NCBI GenBank assembly: GCA_013204985.1
Contig: JABMLG010000011.1
Location: forward strand, 1 to 64,000
Reading direction: 5' to 3'
Length of the DNA: 64,000 nt
From: Microbacteriaceae bacterium VKM Ac-2855
Lineage (GTDB): Bacteria > Actinomycetota > Actinomycetes > Actinomycetales > Microbacteriaceae
In this document: in pieces, positions 27,423 through 35,702 of the stretch
Layout: every line of letters begins with the position of its first letter
How positions within the stretch are numbered: the first letter of the stretch is position 1
Program-made: the position numbers and the translations under genes
Notes under the pieces: generated by a model
The model's database searches: none
Told to the model about the DNA's origin: nothing
The model's input: only the letters and a program-made list of their open reading frames with translations

Positions 27423-29453
27423 ATGAACGACACCATCTCGAACCTGCTCACCGAGCACCGCCGATTCCCCGTGCCGGCGGCGTTCGCCGAGCAGGCGAAC
27501 GTCACCGCCGAGGCCTACGGGCGAGCGGATGCGGATCCGGTCGCCTTCTGGGAAGAGGCAGCGCGCCGCCTCGATTGGCACACTCCGTGGCACACGGCGC
27601 ACACCTGGAAGCCCGCGACCACTCGACCCGACGGCACCCTGAGCATCCCCGAGGCGACCTGGTTCGAGGGCGGGACGCTCAACGTCGCCGTGAACTGCGT
27701 CGACCGGCACGTCGACGCGGGCCGTGGCGACAAGGTGGCGTTGTACTTCGAGGGCGAGCCCGGCGATCGGCGCGCGATCAGCTACGCGCAACTGCAGAAG
27801 GATGTCGCCAAAGCCGCCCACGCGCTGACCGCGTTGGGTATCGGCAAGGGCGACCGCGTCGTGGTGTACCTGCCGGTGATCCCGGAGACCGTGGTGATCA
27901 CCCTCGCGATCGCGCGCATCGGAGCGATCCACTCGCTCGTCTTCGGCGGCTTCTCCGCCGAGGCGGTCCGCTTCCGCGTCGAAGACACCGGAGCCAAGCT
28001 GCTGGTGACGACCGACGGCCAGTTCCGCCGCGGATCCGCGGTGCCGGTCAAGGCGAACGCCGACCAGGCCGTCGCGGGCGAGAACAACATCGAGCACGTG
28101 CTGGTGGTGCGTCGCACCGGCCGCGTCGATCAGCCCGAGACGGATATCCCGTGGACCGAGGGTCGAGACGTCTGGTGGCACGACATCGTCGACACGCAGC
28201 CCGACGTGCACGAGCCCGAGTACTTCGACGCCGAGACCCCGCTCTTCATCATCTACACCTCCGGCACCACCGGTAAGCCCAAGGGTCTGGTGCACACCAG
28301 CGGCGGCTACCTCACCCAGGCGAACTACACGCACTGGGCCGTCTTCGACGCGAAGCCGGACGACGTTCACTGGTGCACCGCCGACCTCGCCTGGGTCACC
28401 GCGCACACCTACGAGATCTACGGCCCGCTCTCGAACGGCGTCACCCAGGTCATCTACGAGGGCACCCCGAACACCCCGCATCAGGCGCGGCACTTCGAGA
28501 TCATCCAGCGCTACGGCGTAACGACCTACTACACGGCCCCCACGTTGATCCGCACCCTGATGACCTGGTTCCCGGATGGCGTGCCCGCCGAGTACGACCT
28601 GTCGAGTCTGCGCCTGCTCGGCACGGTCGGCGAGTCGATCAACCCGGAGGCCTGGGTCTGGTTCCACGAGCAGATCGGCGCTGGCCGCTGCCCGATCGTC
28701 GACACCTGGTGGCAGTCCGAGACCGGCGCTGCCGTGATGTGCCCGTTGCCCGGCGTCTCGACCCTCAAGCCCGGCTCCTCACTCGGCGCGCTGCCCGGGC
28801 TGCGGGCGCTCGTCGTGGACGACCGGGGCGAGCGGGTGCCGAACGGATCCGGCGGCTACCTGGTCGTGGAACGCACCGGCCCCTCGCTCGCACGCACCAT
28901 CTGGGGCAACCCCGAGCGCTACCGCGACTCGTACTGGGAGCGCTTCGCCGCGCAGGGCTACTTCTTCTCAGGCGACGGCGCGAAGTACGACGCCGACGGC
29001 GACATCTGGGTGCTCGGCCGCGTCGACGACGTGATCAACGTCTCCGGTCACCGTCTCTCGACGATCGAGATCGAGTCGGCGCTGGTGTCGCATCCGTCAG
29101 TCGGCGAGGCCGGCGTCGTGGGCGTGCACGACGCGACGACGGGCCAGGCGATCGCCGCGTTCGTGATCCCCTCCGATGACGCGGTCGACCGCGCCTCCGA
29201 GGACCCGGCCTACTGGAACTCGCTCGCCCACGATCTCTCGGCCGCGTTGCGGTCCCACGTCGCCCACGAGATCGGCCCCATCGCGAAGCCGCGCGACGTG
29301 GTGATCGTGCCCGACCTGCCCAAGACCCGCTCGGGCAAGATCATGCGACGCCTGCTCGGCGACATCACGGATTCGCGTCCGCTCGGCGACGTCACGAGCC
29401 TGCAGGACGACACCGTTCCGGCGCGGATCGCGGCCATCGTCGCCGCCCGCTGA
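27423..29453 (+). CDS. acs: Acetyl-CoA synthetase
   Basis: 676 aa with AAGGAG upstream. AMP-forming acetate:CoA ligase of the ANL superfamily. Core motifs: YTSGTTGKPKG (P-loop, A3), TWWQSETGA (A5), YFFSGDGAKYDADGDIWVLGRVDDVINVSGHRLST (A7-A8 with the hinge Asp/Arg), and PKTRSGKIMRRLL (A10), whose Lys is the catalytic residue controlled by acetylation. W-x-W residues in the substrate pocket fit acetate. It makes acetyl-CoA from acetate in the cytoplasm. It follows the ABC operon by 66 bp but has its own ribosome site and is probably independent. Confidence 0.93.
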   Translation: MNDTISNLLTEHRRFPVPAAFAEQANVTAEAYGRADADPVAFWEEAARRLDWHTPWHTAHTWKPATTRPDGTLSIPEATWFEGGTLNVAVNCVDRHVDAGRGDKVALYFEGEPGDRRAISYAQLQKDVAKAAHALTALGIGKGDRVVVYLPVIPETVVITLAIARIGAIHSLVFGGFSAEAVRFRVEDTGAKLLVTTDGQFRRGSAVPVKANADQAVAGENNIEHVLVVRRTGRVDQPETDIPWTEGRDVWWHDIVDTQPDVHEPEYFDAETPLFIIYTSGTTGKPKGLVHTSGGYLTQANYTHWAVFDAKPDDVHWCTADLAWVTAHTYEIYGPLSNGVTQVIYEGTPNTPHQARHFEIIQRYGVTTYYTAPTLIRTLMTWFPDGVPAEYDLSSLRLLGTVGESINPEAWVWFHEQIGAGRCPIVDTWWQSETGAAVMCPLPGVSTLKPGSSLGALPGLRALVVDDRGERVPNGSGGYLVVERTGPSLARTIWGNPERYRDSYWERFAAQGYFFSGDGAKYDADGDIWVLGRVDDVINVSGHRLSTIEIESALVSHPSVGEAGVVGVHDATTGQAIAAFVIPSDDAVDRASEDPAYWNSLAHDLSAALRSHVAHEIGPIAKPRDVVIVPDLPKTRSGKIMRRLLGDITDSRPLGDVTSLQDDTVPARIAAIVAAR

Positions 29454-29567
29454 TCACGGGCCGCCCCCGCCTGTCGGGCACCGGTCGGTCCGCCCATCCG
29501 CAGGTATCCGCCGAATCGGTTCCGGGGCACCGATCACGCCTAAGGTGAGCGCAACAGAGGAGTGCGC

Positions 29568-29906
29568 ATGGGCACACTGACGTACGGCAACCACGGGTTC
29601 GAGGTCGCTTTCGACGACCGCGCCCTGTTGCACTTGCAGATCGTGATCACCGGCAAGCTCCGCCGACGCGAGAGCTTCGTGTTCTCGTGGAGCAACTCAC
29701 ACGAAGTGGGAAGCGGGCGCACCGCGATCTGGCTGGACCCGAGCAGCACCATCATCTACCACTACTTCGGCAGTCGCTCACCGTCGGTGAATCGCGCGTG
29801 GCTCGACGTCCTGACCCAGTCCGCCGATGCCGGGAGCGGCCTCATCTTCACCCCCGAACCGCCGCTCGGCGCAACCGACGTCGTCACGACGAGGGGTCGC
29901 GCGTGA
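29568..29906 (+). CDS. DUF7882 family small protein, translationally coupled to rhodopsin
   Basis: 112 aa from ATG 29568 with AGAGGAG upstream; a GTG at 29562 is possible but too close to the ribosome site. MGTLTYGNHGFEVAFDDRAL, LHLQIVITGKLRRRESFVFS, and FGSRSPSVNRAWLDVLTQSA match the small Microbacteriaceae family DUF7882, whose members are often mislabelled as ATP-dependent DNA ligase although they lack ligase motifs. The function is unknown. A -10-like TAAGGT is at 29541-29546. Its stop TGA overlaps the GTG start of the rhodopsin gene (GTGA), so the two proteins are made from one message. I infer a shared physiological setting, not a direct interaction. Confidence 0.82.
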   Translation: MGTLTYGNHGFEVAFDDRALLHLQIVITGKLRRRESFVFSWSNSHEVGSGRTAIWLDPSSTIIYHYFGSRSPSVNRAWLDVLTQSADAGSGLIFTPEPPLGATDVVTTRGRA

Positions 29907-30847
29907 TCGCCGTTCCGTGGGAGGCCACGCTGACACCCGCCGAACACCTGGTCATCGTGTACTTCCTGGCCGTCGCGGCCCTCGCTCTCACCGCCGGCTT
30001 CATCCGCGCGGTCGTCACGCGCGACGAGGTCGGCTCGCGCTATCGCACCGCGGTGGTGGCGCGGATCTGCGTGCTGGGCATCGCCGCCCTGAGCTACGGA
30101 GCGCTGCTGTGGGCCGCAGCGACCGGCTATGACGTCGGGCCCGACGGCTATGTGCCCAACGCCGAGAGCGTGATGACGATGGCGCCGCGCTACATGGACT
30201 GGTCGGTGACCGTCCCGCTGCTGACCGTCGAGTTGCTCGCCGTGACGACGCTCTCCGGCGCGCTTCTGCAACGCACACGATTCATCGCCGTCATCGGCTC
30301 CTTCCTGATGATCTTCGCCGGCTTCCTCGGCGCCTTCGTCTTCGGCGCCGACCCGATCGGGCTGCTGATCGCCGGTGCCGTGAGTTCCGTGTTCTGGATC
30401 ATCGTGTCCGTCGTGCTGCTGCGCGCGGCTCAGGCGTCGCTGCCCGACCTGACCACCGAGTCCGCGCTCCTTCTTCGCAACGCGAGCCGGCTGCTCGTGG
30501 GCGGCTGGGTCGTGTATCCGCTCGTCTACGTCGTCCCGCTGTTCGGCGCCGGCGGAGCCTGGACGACCGGTATCCAGATCGCGCTCTGCCTGACGGACGT
30601 GACCGTGAAGCTCGGCTTCAGCACGCTCGCGCACCGGATCGCGAAGCTGCGCACCGCGGAAGACGTGCGCGCCGGGAAGGATGTTCATCCCGAGTCGATC
30701 TGGATCTCGTCGATCAAGCGGTCGGATGCTGGTCGGCCACGCGAGGTCTTCCTGCCGGCGGATGCGTACGCGCACCCCCTGCGCCCCCGGCCGCCGATGA
30801 CCGCGGCTGTGCCCGCCGAGAGCGACATCGCACCCGACCTGACATAG
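29903..30847 (+). CDS. Microbial (type 1) rhodopsin with DTE proton-pump motif
   Basis: 314 aa from GTG 29903, overlapping the DUF7882 stop by GTGA. Seven helices are visible. Helix 3 reads RYMDWSVTVPLLTVE: R96, D99 (Schiff-base counter-ion/proton acceptor), T103 and E110 (proton donor) give the DTE motif of proteorhodopsin- and xanthorhodopsin-type outward proton pumps. Helix 6 has W202-VVY-P206. Helix 7 has D232-VTV-K236, K236 being the retinal-binding lysine. Helix 2 has S64-Y65 where many DTE pumps have His-Tyr. The ~60-residue cytoplasmic C-terminal tail is long and ends in ESDIAPDLT. No carotenoid or retinal synthesis gene is in the window. A 206-bp repeat array starts right after the stop. 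It likely makes a light-driven proton gradient. Confidence 0.9.
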   Translation: MIAVPWEATLTPAEHLVIVYFLAVAALALTAGFIRAVVTRDEVGSRYRTAVVARICVLGIAALSYGALLWAAATGYDVGPDGYVPNAESVMTMAPRYMDWSVTVPLLTVELLAVTTLSGALLQRTRFIAVIGSFLMIFAGFLGAFVFGADPIGLLIAGAVSSVFWIIVSVVLLRAAQASLPDLTTESALLLRNASRLLVGGWVVYPLVYVVPLFGAGGAWTTGIQIALCLTDVTVKLGFSTLAHRIAKLRTAEDVRAGKDVHPESIWISSIKRSDAGRPREVFLPADAYAHPLRPRPPMTAAVPAESDIAPDLT

Positions 30848-30863
30848 GCGCGCTCCGAGATCG

Positions 30864-32120
30864 CCCTGTCGACGGGCGCGAATGGCTCGCGCCCGCACAG
30901 CGGAAGGCGCCTCGCGCCGCACGAGACCGCGGCCGAGGCGTCCCTTCGATCGGCAGGGCACGCACCCCACGCCGCAGACCCACCGCGGGATCCGCGTGAT
31001 CCCGGGGGTCCGACACCGGCCGGGGCAGCTTCACCCGGGGTCACTGCCGACCAACGGGACACCCGGACCACGCCCCTCGCTGCGGTGCGTCCTCTCACGC
31101 GCACACCGGAAGGCGCCGCGCGCCGTAGGAGACCCCGGCCGAGGCGTCCCTTCGATCGGCAGGGCAGGCACCCCACGCCGCAGACCCACGGCAGGATCCG
31201 CATGATCCCGGGGGTCCGACACCGGCCCGAGCGGCTTCACCCGGGGTCACTGCCGACCGACGGGACACCCGGACCACGCCCCCCGCAGACGTACGTCCTC
31301 TCACCCGCACAGCGGAAGGTGCCGCGCGCCGCACGAGACACCAGCCGAGGCGTCCCTTCGATCGGCAGGGCACGCACGCCCCGCTACATCTCCCCGGCAA
31401 CATCGGCATGATCCCGGGGGTCCGACACCGGCCCGAGCGGCTTCACCCGGGGTCACTGCCGACCGACGGGACACCCTGACCACGCCCCCCGCAGACGTAC
31501 GTCCTCTCACCCGCACAGCGGAAGGCGCCGCGCGCCATAGGACACCCCGGCCGAAACGTCCCTTCAATCGGCAGGGCACGCGCCCCACGCCGCAGACCCA
31601 CGGCAGGATCCGCATGATCCCGGGGGTCCGACACCGGCCCGAGCGGCTTCACCCGGGGTCACTGCCGACCAACGGGACACCCTGACCACGCCCCCCGCAG
31701 ACGTACGTCCTCTCACCCGCACAGCGGAAGGTGCCGCGCGCCGTAGGAGACCCCGGCCGAGGCGGCCCTTCGATCGGCACGCCAGGCGCCCCAGGCCGCA
31801 GACCCACCGCGGGATCCGCGTGATCCCGGGGGTCCGACACCGGCCCGAGCGGCTTCACCCGGGGTCACTGCCGACCAACGGGACACCCTGACCACGCGCC
31901 CGATTCGGAGCGTCGTCTCACCCGCACAGCGGAAGGCGCCGCGCGCCGTAGGAGACCCCGGCCGAGGCGTCCCTTCGATCGGCAGGGCACACGCCCCACG
32001 CCGCAGACCCACCACGGGATCCGCGTGATCCCGGGGGTCCGACACCGGCCCGAGCGGCTTCACCCGGGGTCACTGCCGACCGACGGGACACCCTGACCAC
32101 GCGCCCGCTTCGGCATGGCG
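30864..32120. repeat. Tandem array of 206-bp repeats downstream of the rhodopsin gene
   Basis: The word CCCGGGGGTCCGACACCGG begins at 31001, 31207, 31413, 31619, 31825 and 32030, giving periods of 206, 206, 206, 206 and 205. A partial unit opens the array (GCCCGCACAGCGGAAGGCGC at ~30,890). Each unit holds a near-perfect stem TGATCCCGG / CCGGGGTCA, a GTCCCTTCGATCGGCAGGGC word and CGCCGCAGACCCAC. 206 is not a multiple of three, and the frames repeated on the minus strand have no start or homology, so the array is non-coding. No gene is seen in 30,848-32,221. A diverged copy lies at 42,085-42,370. Confidence 0.93.
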
Positions 32121-32221
32121 TCTCGGGTGTGCGTACAAGCAGCGCGATTCTGGCTCGATCGCGCGCACACGTGACCGTCACGACACGCTGCGGATGCGCG
32201 GCTCGGGTTCAGACTGGGTCC

Positions 32222-33124
32222 GTGACTCGCCGCGGACTGATCCTGTTCCTCTCCCTCGGCATCGCGTGGGGCATCCCGTACCTCTTCATCAAGATCGCGG
32301 TGGGCGAGCTCGAGCCGGCGATGGTCGTGCTCGCGCGGTCGGGTCTGGCGGCCGTTCTGCTGCTCCCCCTCGCACTGTTCCGCCGCGAAGTGATGCCGGT
32401 GCTGCGGCGGTGGCGGCCCATGCTGGCCTATACGGCTGTCGAGATCGTGCTGCCGTGGTACTTCCTGAGCTCGGCGGAACGGAATCTGCCGAGCTCGACC
32501 GCCGGCCTGCTACTCGCCGCGGTGCCGCTCGTCGGGGTCGGCATCGCCTTCCTCATCGGCCGACCCCCGCGGCTGTCGGCCGTCAACGTCTCGGGAATCG
32601 TGGTCGGCATGCTCGGGGTCGCCGCGATCGTCGGGCTCGACGTCGGCGGATCCGATCTGCTGAGCGTCGCCGAGATGGGCGTCGTCGTGGTGGGCTACGC
32701 CCTCGGGCCGGCGATCCTCTCGCGGTGGGTGCCGGAGCTTCCCGGGGTGGGCGTGGTCGCGGTCTCGCTGGCGGGCGCGGCGATCGTCTACATCCCCTTC
32801 GTCGCGGTCACCGGGGCCTGGCCTGCCGTGTGGCCGTCCGCATCCGTGATCGTCGCCCTCGTTGTGCTGGCCGTGATCTGCAGCGCGCTGGCGTTCCTGC
32901 TGATGGTGGGTCTGATCGCCGAGATCGGTCCGGTCAAGGCGACGACCATCACCTACGTGAACCCTGCCGTCGCGATCCTCGCGGGGGTGCTCGTGCTCGG
33001 CGAGCCGTTCACGGTCTGGACGGTGCTGGGCTTCGTGCTCGTGCTGGTCGGGTCGTGGCTCGTCACCCGTCGCGGACGCCCGGAGCCTGCACGCGTGGAG
33101 GTCGCCGCGGCGGGAGGCGCCTGA
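32222..33124 (+). CDS. EamA/DMT-family membrane exporter
   Basis: 300 aa from GTG 32222. The frame is open upstream to 32129, but CAGACT six bases before the GTG is a -10-like box, so the transcript is probably leaderless and begins at the GTG. Ten membrane helices in two EamA repeats: first IAWGIPYLFIKIAVGELEPA with LARSGLAAVLLLPLA, second ending KATTITYVNPAVAILAGVLVLGE, which carries the typical EamA C-terminal motif. It likely exports amino acids or other small metabolites; substrate unknown. The repeat array immediately upstream supplies no visible promoter other than the box noted. Confidence 0.85.
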   Translation: MTRRGLILFLSLGIAWGIPYLFIKIAVGELEPAMVVLARSGLAAVLLLPLALFRREVMPVLRRWRPMLAYTAVEIVLPWYFLSSAERNLPSSTAGLLLAAVPLVGVGIAFLIGRPPRLSAVNVSGIVVGMLGVAAIVGLDVGGSDLLSVAEMGVVVVGYALGPAILSRWVPELPGVGVVAVSLAGAAIVYIPFVAVTGAWPAVWPSASVIVALVVLAVICSALAFLLMVGLIAEIGPVKATTITYVNPAVAILAGVLVLGEPFTVWTVLGFVLVLVGSWLVTRRGRPEPARVEVAAAGGA

Positions 33125-33181
33125 GCCGCGACGGCTGCGACGCGGCTGCCCCGCGGCCGCCCCGGATGCCAGACTCGATGC

Positions 33182-34057
33182 ATGCGTCACGGAATCGTCA
33201 TCCTCCCCCAGGACCCCTGGCCCATCGCTCGGCGCAAATGGCAGTCGGCGGAGGGTCTCGGCTTCGACCACGCGTGGACCTACGACCACCTCTCGTGGCG
33301 CTCGCTCGCCGACCAGCCCTGGCACGCCACGATCCCGACGCTGACCGCAGCGGCTGCCGCGACCGAGAGCATCCGCCTGGGCACCTTCGTCTCGTCGCCG
33401 AACTTCCGGCATCCGGTGCCGTTCGCGAAGGATGTCGCGACGCTCGACGAGATCGCCGGCGGTCGGGTGCTGCTCGGCATCGGCTCTGGCGGCACCGGCT
33501 TCGACGCCTCCGTGCTCGGCCAGCCCGCGTACTCGCCTCGCGAGCGGCACGAGCGCTTCGCCGAATTCGTGGCACTGCTGGATGAGCTGACTCGCTTCGA
33601 GAAGCCGGGTTCGGGCGGCATCGATTTCGCCGGCGAGTGGTTCACCGCTGTCGGCGCACGGATGGTCGGCGCGCCGACGCAGAGCCCGCGGATGCCGTTC
33701 GTGCTCGCCGCGAACGGGCCCAAGGGGCTCGCCCTGGTGGCCGAACGCGCAGAGGGCTGGGCGACCACCGGCCGCGAGGGCGACACCGGCGAAGCGTGGT
33801 GGCGTGGAGTCGCCGAGCTGTCGTCCCGGCTCGACGACGCCGCATCCGCCGCGGGCCGGACCCCTGCCTCCATCGACCGCTATCTCTGCCTCGACTTCAG
33901 CGGCGTCTACTCGCTCGAGAGCGTCGGCGCCTTCGAGGATCTCGCGGGCCGCGCGGCGGAACTGGGCTTCACCGACGTCATCTCGCACTGGCCGCGCACC
34001 GACGGGCTCTACGCCGGCGACGAGGAGGTCCTCTACGAGGTGGCGTCGCGGCTCTAA
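33182..34057 (+). CDS. LLM-class flavin/F420-dependent oxidoreductase
   Basis: 291 aa. Luciferase-like TIM-barrel protein. IVILPQDPWPIARRKWQSAEGLGFDHAWTYDHLSW is the N-terminal region that binds the cofactor. LGTFVSSPNFRHPVPFAKDVATLDEIAGGRVLLGIGSG is the conserved core of F420-type members. VLAANGPKGLALVAERAEGW forms the phosphate-binding loop. It uses F420H2 or FMNH2 on an unknown substrate. A -10-like CAGACT stands six bases before the ATG, so translation is probably leaderless. Downstream, after 55 bp with a lone GCGAGGGACCCCTCCT repeat word (34,081-34,098), is nadE. Confidence 0.85.
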   Translation: MRHGIVILPQDPWPIARRKWQSAEGLGFDHAWTYDHLSWRSLADQPWHATIPTLTAAAAATESIRLGTFVSSPNFRHPVPFAKDVATLDEIAGGRVLLGIGSGGTGFDASVLGQPAYSPRERHERFAEFVALLDELTRFEKPGSGGIDFAGEWFTAVGARMVGAPTQSPRMPFVLAANGPKGLALVAERAEGWATTGREGDTGEAWWRGVAELSSRLDDAASAAGRTPASIDRYLCLDFSGVYSLESVGAFEDLAGRAAELGFTDVISHWPRTDGLYAGDEEVLYEVASRL

Positions 34058-34112
34058 CCGGCCCCCGCCGACCGCCTCCCGCGAGGGACCCCTCCTCGGG
34101 TAGCGTTGCAGC

Positions 34113-34943
34113 GTGCGCGATGCCCAGAAGCAGATCATCTCCGACCTCCACGTCTCCGCAACGATCGACCCGAGCGTCGAGATCGAGCGCCGCAGCGGCT
34201 TCCTCGCCGACTATCTGCGGCACACCGGCGCTGCCGGCCTGGTGCTGGGTATCAGCGGCGGGCAGGACTCCAGCCTCGCTGGTCGGCTCTGCCAGCTCGC
34301 GGTCGAGGCCGTGCGCGCCTCGGGCGGCGAGGCCTCGTTCATCGCCGTGCGCCTGCCCTACAAGGTGCAGGCCGACGAAGCGGATGCGCAGCTCGCGCTG
34401 GACTTCATCCGCCCCGATCGCTCGGTCACGTTCGACATCGGCCGCGCGGTCGACGGCTTCACGGCCGAGTTCGGCGATGCCACCGGCGAGCCGCTGCGCG
34501 ACTTCGTGAAGGGCAATGTCAAAGCGCGCGCCCGGATGGTGGCGCAGTACGCGATCGCCGGCCAGACGAACATGCTCGTCGTCGGTACCGACCACGCCGC
34601 CGAGGCCGTGACCGGCTTCTTCACCAAGTTCGGTGACGGCGGTGCGGATGTGCTGCCGCTCTCCGGCCTGTCGAAGCGGCAGGGTAAGGCGCTGCTGCAG
34701 CACCTCGACGCTCCGGCCCGGCTGTACGAGAAGGCGCCGACCGCCGACCTCCTCGACGAGAATCCCGGCCAGACCGACGAGGCGAACCTCGGTCTGAGCT
34801 ACGCGCAACTCGACGACTTCCTCGAGGGTAAGGATGTGGACCCCGCCGTCGCCGAGGCGATCGAGGCCCGCTATCTCGCTACCGAGCACAAGCGGCAGGT
34901 GCCGCTCTCGATGTTCGACGACTGGTGGCGCGCCGAGGCGTGA
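34113..34943 (+). CDS. nadE: Ammonia-dependent NAD+ synthetase
   Basis: 276 aa, the length of single-domain NadE. It converts nicotinate adenine dinucleotide to NAD+ with ammonia and ATP in the cytoplasm. [18 protein letters not shown] is the PP-loop (SGGxDS). [53 protein letters not shown] and [15 protein letters not shown] are the substrate-binding blocks. The start is GTG 34113, six bases after the -10-like TAGCGT, another leaderless case. No glutaminase domain is present. Confidence 0.95.
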   Translation: MRDAQKQIISDLHVSATIDPSVEIERRSGFLADYLRHTGAAGLVLGISGGQDSSLAGRLCQLAVEAVRASGGEASFIAVRLPYKVQADEADAQLALDFIRPDRSVTFDIGRAVDGFTAEFGDATGEPLRDFVKGNVKARARMVAQYAIAGQTNMLVVGTDHAAEAVTGFFTKFGDGGADVLPLSGLSKRQGKALLQHLDAPARLYEKAPTADLLDENPGQTDEANLGLSYAQLDDFLEGKDVDPAVAEAIEARYLATEHKRQVPLSMFDDWWRAEA

Positions 34944-34982
34944 CCTGTATCGCGCCCCGGTGACGCGGCGGAGAGTGAACGG

Positions 34983-35702
34983 ATGGCGCATTTCCTCCTG
35001 ATTCCCGGGGCCGGCGGCGACGCCTGGTACTGGCACCGCGTTGCGCCCGCCCTCGAAGCGGCCGGGCACACGGCGATCGCCGTGCCGCTCCCGGCCGGCG
35101 ATGAGAACGCGGGGATCGAGGAGTACGCCGAGGTCGCCGTCACCGCTGTGGACGAGTGTGGCGCGGATCCGTCGGTGCGCTGGATCGTGGTGGGGCAATC
35201 GCTCGGCGCCTTCACGGCGGTCGCGCTCGTCGAGCGCATCCCCGTCGAGATGCTCGTGTTCGTCTGCGCGATGGTGCCGCTGCCCGGCGAGACGCCGGGA
35301 CAGTGGTGGCAGGCGACGGGGCAGGAGGCGGCGCGAGTGGCCGCCGATCTCGCCGCCGGGCGCGACCCCGAACGTGCCTTCGACCCACTGGAGGTCTTCC
35401 TGCACGATGTGCCGGTCCAAGTGGTCGGCGAGGCCTTGGCGGGGGGCGAGTTCCCGCAATCGGCGGGGCCGTTCGCATCCGTCTGGGCTCCGCGACCCTG
35501 GTCGGGGATCCCCGTGCGGGCGGTCATCGGGCTCGAGGATCGCTTCTTCCCGCCGGCATTCGCCCGGCACCTGGTGCGCGAGCGCCTGCATCTCGAGCCG
35601 GATGCGATCGCCTGCGGCCACCTGCCCGCGCTGGCGGCGCCGAGGGAACTCACGGCCCTCCTCGAGCGCTACGCGGATGACGTCGGCGCCGCCGCGCGCT
35701 GA
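34983..35702 (+). CDS. Alpha/beta hydrolase
   Basis: 239 aa with GGAGAG upstream. Compact alpha/beta hydrolase of the salicylate-esterase/RutD-like group: HFLLIPGAGGDAWYWHRVAPALEAAGH at the N-terminus, nucleophile elbow VVGQSLGAF (Gly-x-Ser-x-Gly, with Gln before Ser), acid in AVIGLEDRFFP, base in IACGHLPALAAPRELTALL. It probably hydrolyses an ester or related bond; substrate unknown. It is 40 bp after nadE in the same direction. Its last 34 bp overlap the 3' end of the convergent CoA-transferase gene. Confidence 0.85.
   Translation: MAHFLLIPGAGGDAWYWHRVAPALEAAGHTAIAVPLPAGDENAGIEEYAEVAVTAVDECGADPSVRWIVVGQSLGAFTAVALVERIPVEMLVFVCAMVPLPGETPGQWWQATGQEAARVAADLAAGRDPERAFDPLEVFLHDVPVQVVGEALAGGEFPQSAGPFASVWAPRPWSGIPVRAVIGLEDRFFPPAFARHLVRERLHLEPDAIACGHLPALAAPRELTALLERYADDVGAAAR

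Noticed and set aside
29568-29906. ATP-dependent DNA ligase
   Set aside because: This is a common label for DUF7882 proteins, but there is no KxDG nucleotidyl-transferase motif and only 112 residues.
30864-32120. CRISPR array or coding repeat
   Set aside because: Units of 206 bp have no repeat-spacer structure, no cas genes are present, and the period is not a multiple of three.
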